Below, in pieces: positions 1-8,901 of a stretch of DNA of 64,000 bases. How positions within the stretch are numbered: the stretch's first letter is position 1; each line of letters starts with the position of its first letter. Origin of the DNA: Microbacterium trichothecenolyticum. GTDB taxonomy: Bacteria; Actinomycetota; Actinomycetes; Actinomycetales; Microbacteriaceae. Position numbers and translations under genes: made by a program. The DNA lies in contig NZ_JAUTBF010000001.1 in assembly GCF_030818955.1 (NCBI RefSeq), forward strand, positions 1 through 64,000, written 5' to 3'. Under the pieces are notes generated by a model. The model did no database searches. It was not told the origin of the DNA and saw only the letters and a list, made by a program, of their open reading frames with translations.

Positions 1-1065
1 CCCGTTCTGCTCCGCCGGCTGGAACGCCACCGCGGTCTTGGGCACGTGCGGGGGGTAGTGCAGGTCGGGGCGGTCGATGCGCGAGAGGTCGAACAGGCCG
101 CGCAGGTCGAGGGCGCCCGGCAGGCGGTAGACCTCTTGCTCGGTGATGTCGAGCTCGCTCAGCAGCAGCGACCGCGTGAGGTCGTCCATGTCCTCGGTGA
201 TCTCGAGGCGGATGGGCGGGCCGAAACGGCGACGCAGCAGCTCGGCCTCGAGCGCCTGGATGAGGTTCTCGGTCTCATCCTCTTCGATCGTCATGTCTTC
301 GTTGCGGGTCAGCCGGAACGCGTGGTGGTCGAGCACCTCCATCCCCGGGAAGAGGTCGTCGAGGTGGTTGGAGATGAGCTCCTCGAGGGGCAGGTATCGC
401 ACGCCGGGCGCCTCGCCGGGCACCTCGACGAAGCGCGGCAGCATCGGGGGCACCTTGAGACGGGCGAACTCCTGCCGACCGGTGCGGGCGTTGCGGATGC
501 GGATCGCCAGGTTGAGCGAAAGGCCGGAGATGTAGGGGAACGGGTGCGCCGGATCGACGGCGAGGGGCATCAGCACGGGGAAGACGTTGCGCTGGAAGTA
601 CTCGGTGAGGCGAGCTGCGGTGTCGTCGTCGAGCGAATCCCACGTGACGACCTCGATGCCTGCGTCGGCTAGGGCCGGACGCACCTTGTCGGTCCACGCC
701 GCGGCATGACGGAGCTGCAGGCGGTGGGCTTCGGCCGAGATATCGGCGAGCACGTCGAGCGGTGCGCGTCCGACGTTGGTGGGAACGGCGAGGCCGGTGA
801 CGATGCGGCGCTTGAGACCCGCCACGCGCACCATGAAGAACTCGTCGAGGTTGCTCGCGAAGATCGCGAGGAAGTTGGCGCGCTCCAGCACCGGGACCGT
901 CGGGTCTTCGGCGAGCTCGAGCACCCGCTGGTTGAACGCGAGCCAGCTGAGCTCGCGATCGAGGTACCGGTGGTCGGGAAGCTGATCGTCGATCGCTTCG
1001 ACGGCTTCGTCGAAGTCGTCGTCGTCGGCGTCGCCGAGGCCCGCATCCAGCGCGTCGTGTTCCAT
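1..1065 (-). CDS. ppk: Polyphosphate kinase 1, N-terminal part (truncated by window edge)
   Basis: The reading frame is open from the start at 1065 to the window edge, giving 355 N-terminal residues of a roughly 700-residue enzyme. After an acidic N-terminus of about 30 residues it shows the PPK1 N-domain signatures RELSWLAFNQRVLELAED (about 37-54) and SNLDEFFMVRVAGL (71-84). PPK1 reversibly makes polyphosphate from ATP. The catalytic histidine region lies outside the window. Two in-frame ATGs sit side by side (1068 and 1065); GAGGGA stands just before them and better fits 1065. It lies 58 bases downstream of the GlnR-type regulator on the same strand, so the two may be cotranscribed. Confidence 0.93.
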   Translation of the reverse strand, partial: MEHDALDAGLGDADDDDFDEAVEAIDDQLPDHRYLDRELSWLAFNQRVLELAEDPTVPVLERANFLAIFASNLDEFFMVRVAGLKRRIVTGLAVPTNVGRAPLDVLADISAEAHRLQLRHAAAWTDKVRPALADAGIEVVTWDSLDDDTAARLTEYFQRNVFPVLMPLAVDPAHPFPYISGLSLNLAIRIRNARTGRQEFARLKVPPMLPRFVEVPGEAPGVRYLPLEELISNHLDDLFPGMEVLDHHAFRLTRNEDMTIEEDETENLIQALEAELLRRRFGPPIRLEITEDMDDLTRSLLLSELDITEQEVYRLPGALDLRGLFDLSRIDRPDLHYPPHVPKTAVAFQPAEQNG

Positions 1066-1123
1066 CATTCCCTCATCATTGCAGGGGACGGTGACGCGCA
1101 CGTGAACACGCCCTTCGTGCGAT

Positions 1124-1816
1124 TCAGGATCCGGTTGCCGCTACGGACGCCTGGTCGTCTTCGTAGACGTTGAATCGATAGCCGACGTTGCGCACGGTAC
1201 CGATCAGCTGCTCGAGATCGCCCAGCTTGGCCCGGAGTCGGCGCACGTGCACGTCGACGGTGCGCGTGCCGCCGAAGTAGTCGTAACCCCACACCTCGCT
1301 GAGCAACTGCTCGCGGGTGAAGACCCGCGAGGGGTGCGTGGCGAAGAAGTGCAGGAGCTGGAACTCCTTGTACGTGAGGTCGAGCGGTTTGCCGTGGACC
1401 TTCGCCGAGTACGACGACTCGTCGATCGAGATGCCGGATGTCTGGATGCGCGTCGTCACCTGATCCGCGGCGCGCCGGCCCATCGCCAGGCGGATGCGCG
1501 CGTCGATCTCGGCGGGACCGGCGCCGACGAGCACGACGTCGTCGATGCCCCAGTCGGTCGAGACGGCCGTGAGGCCTCCCTCGGTCACGATCAGCACGAG
1601 GGGGGCCTCGCTGCCGGTGGTGGAGAGGATCTTGCACAGCGACTTGGCGCCGACGAGATCGAGACGTGCGTCGATGAAGACCACGTCGGCGCTGGGGGCG
1701 TTCACCAGTTGCGCGGGCTCGGCCGGGATCTGACGAACGCGGTGGCTGAGCAGTTCGAGCGCAGGCAGAGCAGCGCCGCCGCCGGGTGCGGAGCTGAGAA
1801 CCAAGAGCTGTGCCAA
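1124..1816 (-). CDS. glnR: GlnR-type orphan OmpR-family regulator
   Basis: 230 residues with an atypical receiver (about 1-115) and a winged-helix DNA-binding domain (about 130-222; [38 protein letters not shown]). The receiver keeps Asp49 ([10 protein letters not shown]) but has no acidic pair near its N-terminus, as in GlnR proteins that work as unphosphorylated dimers. GlnR is the global nitrogen regulator of actinobacteria. I chose the TTG at 1816 because GGGAGGT lies 4 bases upstream and the family N-terminus (AQLLVLSS) begins there; the frame stays open further upstream but would then run antisense to the next gene. A -10-like TAAGAT is at 1857-1852. No partner kinase is adjacent. Confidence 0.8.
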   Translation of the reverse strand: MAQLLVLSSAPGGGAALPALELLSHRVRQIPAEPAQLVNAPSADVVFIDARLDLVGAKSLCKILSTTGSEAPLVLIVTEGGLTAVSTDWGIDDVVLVGAGPAEIDARIRLAMGRRAADQVTTRIQTSGISIDESSYSAKVHGKPLDLTYKEFQLLHFFATHPSRVFTREQLLSEVWGYDYFGGTRTVDVHVRRLRAKLGDLEQLIGTVRNVGYRFNVYEDDQASVAATGS

Positions 1817-1931
1817 ACGGACCTCCCGCGCGGCCTGCCGCGCACCCGCCCATCTTAGGGTCAGGCAGGGCCGACCGACGTCATCGGCATCGTGCTCGCG
1901 TCGGAGGCCGGTCCTGCGCGATGATGGGCAC

Positions 1932-2222
1932 ATGTCCACACCCGACCTCGCACCGCGCCGAACCTTCGGCGGTGTCGTCGCGGTCTGGGCGCTCGCGGTG
2001 GTCGCGGGAGTGCTCATCGGCGTGTTCGCGCCGGCGGGCTGGCGGGCGGAGTGGATCACGGTCTCCCTCGGCGTCTGCGTGATCGTCGCGTTCGCCATTC
2101 AGCTCTGGTACGGCCGCTCGCAGGCATTCATCCAGCGCATGGCCCTCAGCTCATTGGGCGCGCTTCTCGTGCTGGGACTCATCACCGGGGGCTTCGCCCT
2201 GGCAGCTCTCGTCGGCGCGTGA
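1932..2222 (+). CDS. Small integral membrane protein, unknown function
   Basis: 96 residues with three hydrophobic segments (about 15-33, 43-60, 72-94) joined by short charged loops. I do not recognise a named family. It is divergent from the GlnR-type gene and followed 47 bases later by another tiny membrane ORF. No clear Shine-Dalgarno precedes the ATG; a GATGAT box lies 6 bases upstream, which could make the mRNA leaderless. Confidence 0.65.
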   Translation: MSTPDLAPRRTFGGVVAVWALAVVAGVLIGVFAPAGWRAEWITVSLGVCVIVAFAIQLWYGRSQAFIQRMALSSLGALLVLGLITGGFALAALVGA

Positions 2223-2269
2223 GCGTGCGATCCGACCTGGTCGCCGTCGTCGCCCGGTAGAGTTGGCCC

Positions 2270-2383
2270 ATGGACCTCCTCGCGCTCGAACTGTTCTTCG
2301 TGGGACTGCTCGGTCTCGCCTCCCTCGCCATCGCGTTCGTCTCCGGAACGGTCATCTGGAACCTCTACCGCGGCCAGCGCTGA
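2270..2383 (+). CDS. 37-residue single-span membrane peptide
   Basis: The ORF starts MDLLALELFF and ends IWNLYRGQR. It is one hydrophobic helix (about 2-30) with a basic, aromatic C-terminus, a credible small membrane protein. The promoter box TAGAGT (2258-2263) ends 6 bases before the ATG, the spacing expected for a leaderless start, and the next gene begins 7 bases after its stop. Third codon positions are almost all G or C, as in the neighbouring real genes. Function unknown. Confidence 0.6.
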   Translation: MDLLALELFFVGLLGLASLAIAFVSGTVIWNLYRGQR

Positions 2384-2390
2384 GCGCGTC

Positions 2391-2990
2391 GTGATCGAGA
2401 TTCCGACCGACCTCCCCGCCGACCTCGTCCCGCTGTCGTGGCTCATCGGCGTGTGGGAGGGGACCGGCGTCATCGACTACGACGCAGACGGCCGTACGTT
2501 CTCGGGCGAGTTCAGCCATCGCGTCAGCTTCAGTCATGACGGGGGCGCATTCCTGAACTACTCGGCCGAGGCATGGCTCCTCGACGCAGACGAGCGGCGT
2601 CCGCTCGTCTCCGAGATCGGGTACTGGCGGCTGGCGCGCCCGGTCGGCGACGCGGATGCCGGTCCGGCGCTCCTGCCGGCGACGGCCCCGCCCGTGGTGC
2701 GCACGGCCGACGACGTCGAGGCTCTGCGCAACGCCGACGGTGGGTTCGACGTCGAGGTGAGCCTCGCCCACGCCGACGGCATCCTCGAGCTGTACATCGG
2801 GCAGGTGAAGGGTCCCCGCATCGACCTCGCGACGGATGCCGTGGTGCGCACCGCCGGCGCCAAGCCCTATGCCGCTGCGACGCGCCTGTACGGCCTCGTC
2901 GACAATCACCTTCTGTGGGCGTGGGATATCGCCGCGTTCGGCCGTGAGCTCGGTTCGCACGCGTCGGCGCGTCTCGCCCGGGCGGAGTGA
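2391..2990 (+). CDS. Nitrobindin-family heme protein (FABP-like, DUF1794)
   Basis: 199 residues. The signature G-x-W-x-G-x-G is present as GVWEGTG (20-26), next to the beta-barrel strands of nitrobindin. The C-terminal SHASARLAR carries His190, the likely proximal heme ligand. Bacterial nitrobindins bind ferric heme and isomerise peroxynitrite or bind NO. A roughly 30-residue Ala/Pro-rich stretch (about 84-112) lies in the barrel, as in other actinobacterial members. The start is GTG; the stop overlaps the next start by 4 bases (GTGA), so it is translationally coupled to the YgfZ-like gene. Confidence 0.85.
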   Translation: MIEIPTDLPADLVPLSWLIGVWEGTGVIDYDADGRTFSGEFSHRVSFSHDGGAFLNYSAEAWLLDADERRPLVSEIGYWRLARPVGDADAGPALLPATAPPVVRTADDVEALRNADGGFDVEVSLAHADGILELYIGQVKGPRIDLATDAVVRTAGAKPYAAATRLYGLVDNHLLWAWDIAAFGRELGSHASARLARAE

Positions 2991-4081
2991 CCGTGGCTGC
3001 GCTGTCGGACGTCCCCGGTGCCGTCGTCGACGACGCGGGCCTGCGTCACGTCGGGTCGCCGGTGGCGGAGCAGCGCCGGCTGGCGTCGGGCTCGGCCCTG
3101 GCTCCGCTGGGCGAGCGGCGGGTCATCACGGTGTCGGGCGAAGATCGCCGCAGCTGGCTCGACTCCCTGTCATCGCAGGCGCTGACGCATCTGGCGCCGG
3201 GGGTATCGACCGAGCTGCTGATCCTCGACCCGCAGGGGCGCGTCGAGCACGCCGCGTCGGTCGTCGACGACGGTGAGACCACCTGGCTGATCGTGGATGC
3301 CACCGATGCCGAGGCCCTCGCGTCGTGGCTGACTCGCATGCGCTTTCGTTTGCGGGTCGAGGTCCGCGACCGTTCGGATGAGGTCTCGGTGGTCGGCGGC
3401 ACGCGCGCTGCGGTCGCTGCTCTGCGCACCGTCGCGCCGGTGTGGGTCGACCCGTGGCCCGATGTCGCTCCGGGAGGGTGGGCGTACGCCCGCGTCGAAC
3501 CCCACCCCGGTGTGGACCGTGACTGGGCGGAGGCGATCGTGGATGCCGTCGAGCTCGACCGTCTGATCGCGGCGGCCGTCGCGGGAGAGGTCGCCTTCGC
3601 CGGTCGCGAGGCGGTCGAAGCCCTCCGCGTGGCTGCGTGGCGCCCTCGTGTGGGCGTCGATGCCGACGAGCGCCTGCTCCCGCACGAGATGGACTGGCTG
3701 CGCACGGCCGTGCACCTGTCGAAGGGCTGCTACCGCGGCCAGGAGACGGTCGCGAAGGTGCACAACCTGGGCCATCCGCCGCGGCGCGTCGTAGCGCTGC
3801 AGCTCGATGGCAGCGACAGCGTTCTTCCGGTGCGCGGCGATGTCGTGCGCGCCGGCGACACGGTCATCGGTGCGGTCACCTCGGTGGCCGTGCACCACGA
3901 AGAAGGCCCCATCGCCCTCGCGCTCGTGAAGCGCACCGCGCCCGAGGGGGTTCCCCTCGTCGTCGACACCGCCGACGGGGCGATCGCTGCAGCCGCCGAG
4001 ACGATCGTGCCGGCCGATGCCGGGGCGACCGCCGCGGTCCCGCGGCTGCCGCGTCTGGGTCGCCGCCGCGCCGCGGAATGA
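2987..4081 (+). CDS. ygfZ: YgfZ-family folate-binding protein
   Basis: 364 residues with a glycine-cleavage T-protein/GcvT-like fold. The family motif K-G-C-Y-x-G-Q-E is intact (KGCYRGQE, 246-253), with the conserved cysteine at 248. YgfZ proteins help make or repair certain iron-sulfur enzymes in a tetrahydrofolate-dependent way. It starts with a GTG overlapping the nitrobindin stop and ends with ATGA overlap onto the FUSC gene, so these three genes form a coupled operon. Confidence 0.9.
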   Translation: MTVAALSDVPGAVVDDAGLRHVGSPVAEQRRLASGSALAPLGERRVITVSGEDRRSWLDSLSSQALTHLAPGVSTELLILDPQGRVEHAASVVDDGETTWLIVDATDAEALASWLTRMRFRLRVEVRDRSDEVSVVGGTRAAVAALRTVAPVWVDPWPDVAPGGWAYARVEPHPGVDRDWAEAIVDAVELDRLIAAAVAGEVAFAGREAVEALRVAAWRPRVGVDADERLLPHEMDWLRTAVHLSKGCYRGQETVAKVHNLGHPPRRVVALQLDGSDSVLPVRGDVVRAGDTVIGAVTSVAVHHEEGPIALALVKRTAPEGVPLVVDTADGAIAAAAETIVPADAGATAAVPRLPRLGRRRAAE

Positions 4082-5187
4082 GCACCGAGGAGTCCTCGAC
4101 GACGGTCGGGGTGGTCATCCCGCAATCGCGGTTGCGCACCACCCTCGGGCGCCGTGTCGTCCGCGTGCGCGAGTCGCTGCCGGCGATCCTGCAGATCGTC
4201 GTGGCGGCCACGGCGGCGTACTCGTTCGCCCACTTCGTGCTCGGGCACTCGGTGCCGTTGTTGGCGGCGACCGTGACGGTCTCCAGCCTCGGACTCGTGC
4301 GCGATGCGCGCCCCTGGCGGGTTGCCGAGACCGTCATAGGCATGCTCGTGGGCATCCTGATCGCCGAGGTCGTGCTGGTCGTGGCGGGCAGTGGATGGTG
4401 GCAGATCGCGGTGGCGATGTCGGCCACGCTCGTGGTGGCCCGCTTTCTCTCGCCGCAGCCGGGGTTCGCCCTGGCGGCCGTGGTGCAGTCGCTGATCGCC
4501 CTGGTGCTGATCTCGGGCGTGCCGTTCCTGCGCCTGATCGACGGTGCGATCGGCGGTGTCGCAGCCCTGATCGTGACGGCTCTCATCCCGCGCACCCTGC
4601 GGCGCACCGAGCTGCGCGACGCCGACGAGTTGTTCGATGCGATGGACACGGCGATGGAGACGATCGTGCGGGCCCTGCGCAGGGGTGATCGCGCCCGAGC
4701 CGAACGCGGCCTCGAGCGCGCACGCTCACTGCAGACCTACGTCGACGCGTGGAGCGGCTCGCTGGAGTCCGGACGCGAAGTGGCGCGGATCTCGCCCTTC
4801 CTCAGGCGTCAGCGTGCCGAACTGCTCCGGCACGCCCGCGTGCGGGAAGCGCTCGACCTCGCCACCCGCAATCTGCGCGTGGTGGCCCGCCGTGCCGCCT
4901 ATCTGTGCGCCGACGGCGAGGCGCGCCCGGTGCCGGCCGACCTGCTCGCCGAGCTCGCTCGCGCGGCGGGGCTGCTCCGCGACAGCCTCGACGACGTCTC
5001 GCTCGAGCCCGCCGCCCGCGCCGCGGTCGTGGCCATCACGGTGCGGCTGGACCCGGTCGCTCTCCTTCCGGGCGGCGGCGTCGGCGAGCTGAACCTCCTC
5101 GCCGCGATGCGGCCGCTCGCGGTCGACCTGCTCGTGGCGACGGGAATGTCCTCGGCCGAGGCGCGGGCTCTGCTGCCGCGCATCTGA
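4078..5187 (+). CDS. FUSC-family inner membrane protein
   Basis: 369 residues. About four to five membrane helices occupy residues 35-160, followed by a long Arg/Ala/Leu-rich helical cytoplasmic region. This matches the aromatic-acid/fusaric-acid resistance (FUSC) family, whose members are putative efflux or envelope-stress proteins. The frame is open upstream inside ygfZ, but the ATG at 4078 overlapping the ygfZ stop (ATGA) is the natural start. Substrate unknown. Confidence 0.8.
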   Translation: MSTEESSTTVGVVIPQSRLRTTLGRRVVRVRESLPAILQIVVAATAAYSFAHFVLGHSVPLLAATVTVSSLGLVRDARPWRVAETVIGMLVGILIAEVVLVVAGSGWWQIAVAMSATLVVARFLSPQPGFALAAVVQSLIALVLISGVPFLRLIDGAIGGVAALIVTALIPRTLRRTELRDADELFDAMDTAMETIVRALRRGDRARAERGLERARSLQTYVDAWSGSLESGREVARISPFLRRQRAELLRHARVREALDLATRNLRVVARRAAYLCADGEARPVPADLLAELARAAGLLRDSLDDVSLEPAARAAVVAITVRLDPVALLPGGGVGELNLLAAMRPLAVDLLVATGMSSAEARALLPRI

Positions 5188-5189
5188 GC

Positions 5190-5978
5190 TCAGCCCGGGG
5201 CGACGGCCTCCCACGCGACACCCACTTCGCCCAATCGCCACCGCTCGCGGCGCAGCAGTGGCCAGCCGGCGTCGGTGAGGGCGAGCAGGGCCGTGCGCCA
5301 CCGATGAACGGGGCCGAACGGGGCCACGGCGGCGGCGCGCGTCCACTCGCGATCGAGGGATGCCACGAACTCGTGCACGCGTTCCCCCGCGACGTTGCGA
5401 TGGATCAGGGCCTTCGGCAGACGCTCGGCCGCGACGGCGGGGGAGTCCAGCCCCGCCAGGCGCAGCGAGATCGTGAGGCTTCGAGGCACGGCATCCGCCC
5501 CGATCTCTGCCCACGTGACGATGCGCCCGATCTCGTCGCACGTGCCTTCGACCAGGATGCCGTCCGGCTGCAGTCGTGCACACATGAGCGCCCATGCATC
5601 GGCGACATCGCTCTCGTCGTACTGGCGCAGCACGTTCATCGCCCGGATGACGGCCGGTCGCCTGCCTCCGGGCAGCGGAACCTCGAAACCGCCGCGGGCG
5701 AAGCTGACGCCCGCGACGCCCTCGGCCTGCGCCCGGGCCCGGGCGACCCGGTCGGGATCGATCTCGAGGCCCACGACGACGCTGTCCGGTCGCTGCGAGG
5801 TCAGGCGCGCGTGCAGTTCGAGGGGCGTCACGGCGCTCGCGCCGAAGCCGAGGTCGACGACGAGGGGATCATCGGTGCGGCGCAGCACCGGGTGTCGGGC
5901 GATCCACCGGTCCACCCGCCGAAGGCGGTTCACGCCGGTCGTCCCGCGCGTGGGGCGGCCGACGGGGGAGGGGGTCAC
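5190..5978 (-). CDS. Class I SAM-dependent methyltransferase
   Basis: 262 residues. Motif I is VVDLGFGASAVTP, and an acidic residue follows a beta strand in VVGLEIDPDRVA, a typical SAM-binding pair. Target unknown. The start is uncertain: the GTG at 5978 is used here; an ATG at 6020 would make 276 residues but has no ribosome site and overlaps the promoter and start of divergent gpmA. It ends 2 bases from the convergent FUSC gene with no terminator between. Confidence 0.75.
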   Translation of the reverse strand: MTPSPVGRPTRGTTGVNRLRRVDRWIARHPVLRRTDDPLVVDLGFGASAVTPLELHARLTSQRPDSVVVGLEIDPDRVARARAQAEGVAGVSFARGGFEVPLPGGRRPAVIRAMNVLRQYDESDVADAWALMCARLQPDGILVEGTCDEIGRIVTWAEIGADAVPRSLTISLRLAGLDSPAVAAERLPKALIHRNVAGERVHEFVASLDREWTRAAAVAPFGPVHRWRTALLALTDAGWPLLRRERWRLGEVGVAWEAVAPG

Positions 5979-6018
5979 CGGAACATGATCCCACCGCGCG
6001 CCTCGATAACATGGAGGC

Positions 6019-6771
6019 ATGACCGCGCCTCACACGCTGATCCTCCTCCGCCACGGGCAGAGCGAGTGGAACAAGACCAACCAGTTCACCGGCTGGGTCG
6101 ACGTCCGACTCACCGACCAGGGCAAGGCCGAGGCCCAGCGCGGCGGCGAGCTGCTCAAGGAGTCCGGGGTCCTGCCCGACGTGCTGCACACCTCGGTGCT
6201 CAGCCGCGCCATCCAGACGGCCAACATCGCACTCGATGCGGCCGACCGCCTGTGGATCCCCGTCAAGCGGTCGTGGCGTCTGAACGAGCGTCACTACGGC
6301 GCCCTGCAGGGCAAAGACAAGGCGCAGACGCTCGAGGAGTTCGGCAACGAGCAGTTCATGCTGTGGCGCCGCTCGTTCGATGTGCCGCCGCCGCCGCTGC
6401 CCGCCGACGACCAGTACAGCCAGGTCGGCGACCCCCGCTACGTCGGCATCGACGGCGAGGTGCCCGACACCGAGTCGCTGAAGATCGTCATCGACCGCAT
6501 GCTGCCCTATTGGCACAGCGACATCGTCCCCGACCTGCAGGCGGGCAAGACCGTGCTCGTCACCGCGCACGGCAACTCGCTGCGCGGTCTGGTCAAGCAC
6601 CTCGAGGGCATCAGCGACGCGGACATCGCCGAGCTGAACATCCCCACCGGTATTCCGCTGGTCTACCGCCTCGACGCCGACCTGAAGCCTCTGGGCCCGG
6701 GCGAGTACCTCGACCCCGAGGCTGCGGCCGCCGGTGCCGCCGCCGTCGCCGCGCAGGGCAACAAGCACTGA
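6019..6771 (+). CDS. gpmA: 2,3-bisphosphoglycerate-dependent phosphoglycerate mutase
   Basis: 250 residues of the histidine phosphatase superfamily. The phospho-accepting His12 is in [20 protein letters not shown], and the second catalytic histidine is in [17 protein letters not shown]. It interconverts 3- and 2-phosphoglycerate in glycolysis. GGAGGC lies directly before the ATG, and GATAAC (6005-6010) may serve as -10. A terminator at 6785-6818 separates it from convergent phoU. Confidence 0.96.
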   Translation: MTAPHTLILLRHGQSEWNKTNQFTGWVDVRLTDQGKAEAQRGGELLKESGVLPDVLHTSVLSRAIQTANIALDAADRLWIPVKRSWRLNERHYGALQGKDKAQTLEEFGNEQFMLWRRSFDVPPPPLPADDQYSQVGDPRYVGIDGEVPDTESLKIVIDRMLPYWHSDIVPDLQAGKTVLVTAHGNSLRGLVKHLEGISDADIAELNIPTGIPLVYRLDADLKPLGPGEYLDPEAAAAGAAAVAAQGNKH

Positions 6772-6784
6772 CCTCACGCACGAG

Positions 6785-6818
6785 AAGAGGGTGGATGCCG
6801 ATCGGCAGCCACCCTCTT
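6785..6818. terminator. Bidirectional terminator between gpmA and phoU
   Basis: A 10-bp stem AAGAGGGTGG/CCACCCTCTT with the palindrome GCCGATCGGC inside the loop, placed between two convergent genes. Confidence 0.75.
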
Positions 6819-6831
6819 TCGCGTCTCGCGC

Positions 6832-7515
6832 TCAGATCGTCGGGACGTGCTCGTGCTCGGTCTCGTCGTCGGCTCCGGCCCAGTCGCCGGTGGCGAGGTA
6901 GACGACCTTCTTCGCCACCGAGACCGCGTGGTCGGCGAAGCGCTCGTGGTAACGGCTGGCGAGCGTGGCGTCGACGGTCGCGGTGGCCTCGCCCTTCCAG
7001 GTGTCGCCCAGGACCTTCTCGAAGACGCTGACGTGCAGCTCGTCGATGTCGTCGTCGGCGTTGCGGATCTGGTCGGCGATACGCAGGTCCTGCGTGCGCA
7101 GAAGCTCGGCGAGGCGACGCGACACTTCGACGTCGAGCTCGCCCATGCGGGTGAACGTGGTCTTGAGCCCGCGCGGGACGGCGCGCTCGGGGAAGCGCGA
7201 GCGCGCGAGCTGAGCGATGTGCTCCGCCATGTCGCCCATGCGCTCGAGCGAGGCGCTCACGCGCAGCGCCGTGACGACGATGCGCAGATCGCGGGCGACC
7301 GGCTGCTGGCGGGCGAGGATCTCGATCGCCAGCTCGTCGAGCTCGAACGCCTTCTCGTCGATGATCGCGTCGGCCTCGATGACCTCTTCGGCCAGGGCGA
7401 CATCGCTCGTTCCGAACGCGCGTGTCGCGCGGTCGATCGCGATCGTGACGAGGTCGGCGATCTCGACCAAGCGGCTTTGGACGTCCTCGAGGGACTGATG
7501 GAATACTTCGCGCAT
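6832..7515 (-). CDS. phoU: Phosphate signalling regulator PhoU
   Basis: 227 residues made of two PhoU three-helix domains; ERMGDMAEHIA in the first is the typical metal-binding repeat. PhoU links the Pst phosphate transporter to the SenX3/RegX3 kinase pair, which lies divergently next door. The ATG at 7515 was chosen because GAGGAAGG lies 7 bases upstream; the frame extends 11 codons further without support. No pst genes are in the window. Confidence 0.94.
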   Translation of the reverse strand: MREVFHQSLEDVQSRLVEIADLVTIAIDRATRAFGTSDVALAEEVIEADAIIDEKAFELDELAIEILARQQPVARDLRIVVTALRVSASLERMGDMAEHIAQLARSRFPERAVPRGLKTTFTRMGELDVEVSRRLAELLRTQDLRIADQIRNADDDIDELHVSVFEKVLGDTWKGEATATVDATLASRYHERFADHAVSVAKKVVYLATGDWAGADDETEHEHVPTI

Positions 7516-7641
7516 CGCGGTACCTTCCTCGTCGGCGGCACGGCACACATACGTCCCGCGACCTTCGGGAATTCTTCCGAGCGAAGGTTAACGAGTGGTG
7601 CAGTGACAGTGAATAGTAGCCGTTGACGGGAGTCCGCCGGG

Positions 7642-7659
7642 GGTGAACGGCGGGTGACG
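7642..7659. promoter_or_regulatory. Candidate RegX3/PHO-type direct repeat
   Basis: On the minus strand two GTCACC/GTTCACC-like heptamers (plus strand GGTGAAC at 7642 and GGTGACG at 7653) are spaced 11 bases start to start, the periodicity of PhoB/PhoP/RegX3 boxes. They lie between phoU and senX3. Motif resemblance only. Confidence 0.35.
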
Positions 7660-7674
7660 TCACATCGGCGGCTT

Positions 7675-7680
7675 TACGCT
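7675..7680 (+). promoter_or_regulatory. -10 box of leaderless senX3
   Basis: TACGCT ends 6 bases before the ATG at 7687, so transcription would start at or next to the start codon. Confidence 0.5.
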
Positions 7681-7686
7681 GGAGCC

Positions 7687-8901
7687 ATGCAACACACGCA
7701 GCTCTCGCTGCTCGCGCTCCTCGTCGGGCTCGTCGTCGGAGCCTCTGTGGTCGGTCTGCTCGTGCTTGCTCTCCGGGCTCGCAACCGCTCGATGTCGCAG
7801 ACGTCGGTCGACGTCCCCGAGGGCATCGCGTCGATGCTGGGGGCCATGGACGATCCGGCGATCGTCTGCGACATGTCGTCGACGGTGCTGGCCCTTTCGC
7901 CCCCGGCCGAGGTGTTCGGTCTGCAGGCCGGCGAGGTCATCAAGAGCGACGACCTCCGCCGCGTGGCCCGGGTCGCACGCGACACCGGGGCCGGTATCAG
8001 CGAGAACCTGAGGCTGCGTCGAGGCGCCGCACCCGCCGAACCTCGACTCGTCGCCGTGCGCGCGACGCCGATCTCGGGCCGGCTGGCCCTGCTGGTGCTG
8101 CGCGACATCACCGAGCGCGAGCGCGTCGAAGAGATGCGTCGGGACTTCGTCGCCAACACCAGTCATGAGCTCAAGACCCCTGTGGGGGCGGTGAGCCTGC
8201 TGGCCGAGGCCATCGAGTCGGCGGCCGACGACCCGGCGCAGGTGCGGCACTTCGCCAGCCGCCTGCAGGCCGAGGTGACGCGTCTCGGCGGCCTCGTCAA
8301 CCGCATCCTCAACCTGTCGCGTCTGCAAGCGTCCGACGAGTTGCGAGACGTCCGCGACGTGTCGATCGACGAGGTCGTCACCTCGGCCGTCGAAGCGCAT
8401 ACCGTCCAGGCAGATCAGGCTCAGGTGACCGTGGTGCGCGGGGGCACCAAGGGGCTGTGGGTGCGGGGAGAGCCCCAGATCCTCACCGAGGCGGTCGGCA
8501 ACCTCGTCGCCAACGCCATCGCGTACTCCCCGCAGGGGTCGAAGGTGGGCATCGGCGTGAAGCTCGACGACGCCGTCGTCGAGATCGCGGTGACGGATCG
8601 GGGGATCGGCATTCCCGAGGCCGATCAGGCGCGGGTGTTCGAGCGTTTCTACCGCGCCGATCAGGCCCGGTCGCGGCGCACGGGCGGCACCGGACTGGGA
8701 CTCTCCATCGTCAAGCACGCCGTGCAGCGTCACGGGGGCGAGGTGCGGCTGTGGTCGCGGCCCGACCGCGGATCGACCTTCACGATCCGCCTGCCGTTGT
8801 CGGAGGCGCCCGACGTCGACACCACTCGTACGAAGCCGCGTCGCAAGGGCCGCAAGGCCGCCGGCGCGCAGAACCCACCCGTGAAGGGAGACACCGCATG
8901 A
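7687..8901 (+). CDS. senX3: Phosphate-sensing histidine kinase SenX3
   Basis: 404 residues: one N-terminal membrane helix (about 5-29), a PAS-like domain (about 45-145), a HisKA domain with the phospho-accepting histidine at about 160 (FVANTSHELKTPVG) and a HATPase_c domain (N-box NLVANAIAYS, G1 DRGIGIPE, G2 GTGLGLSIV). With RegX3 and PhoU it senses phosphate limitation. The ATG at 7687 is preferred over an in-frame GTG 33 bases upstream because the hydrophobic segment begins there. Its stop overlaps the regX3 start (ATGA). Confidence 0.92.
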   Translation: MQHTQLSLLALLVGLVVGASVVGLLVLALRARNRSMSQTSVDVPEGIASMLGAMDDPAIVCDMSSTVLALSPPAEVFGLQAGEVIKSDDLRRVARVARDTGAGISENLRLRRGAAPAEPRLVAVRATPISGRLALLVLRDITERERVEEMRRDFVANTSHELKTPVGAVSLLAEAIESAADDPAQVRHFASRLQAEVTRLGGLVNRILNLSRLQASDELRDVRDVSIDEVVTSAVEAHTVQADQAQVTVVRGGTKGLWVRGEPQILTEAVGNLVANAIAYSPQGSKVGIGVKLDDAVVEIAVTDRGIGIPEADQARVFERFYRADQARSRRTGGTGLGLSIVKHAVQRHGGEVRLWSRPDRGSTFTIRLPLSEAPDVDTTRTKPRRKGRKAAGAQNPPVKGDTA

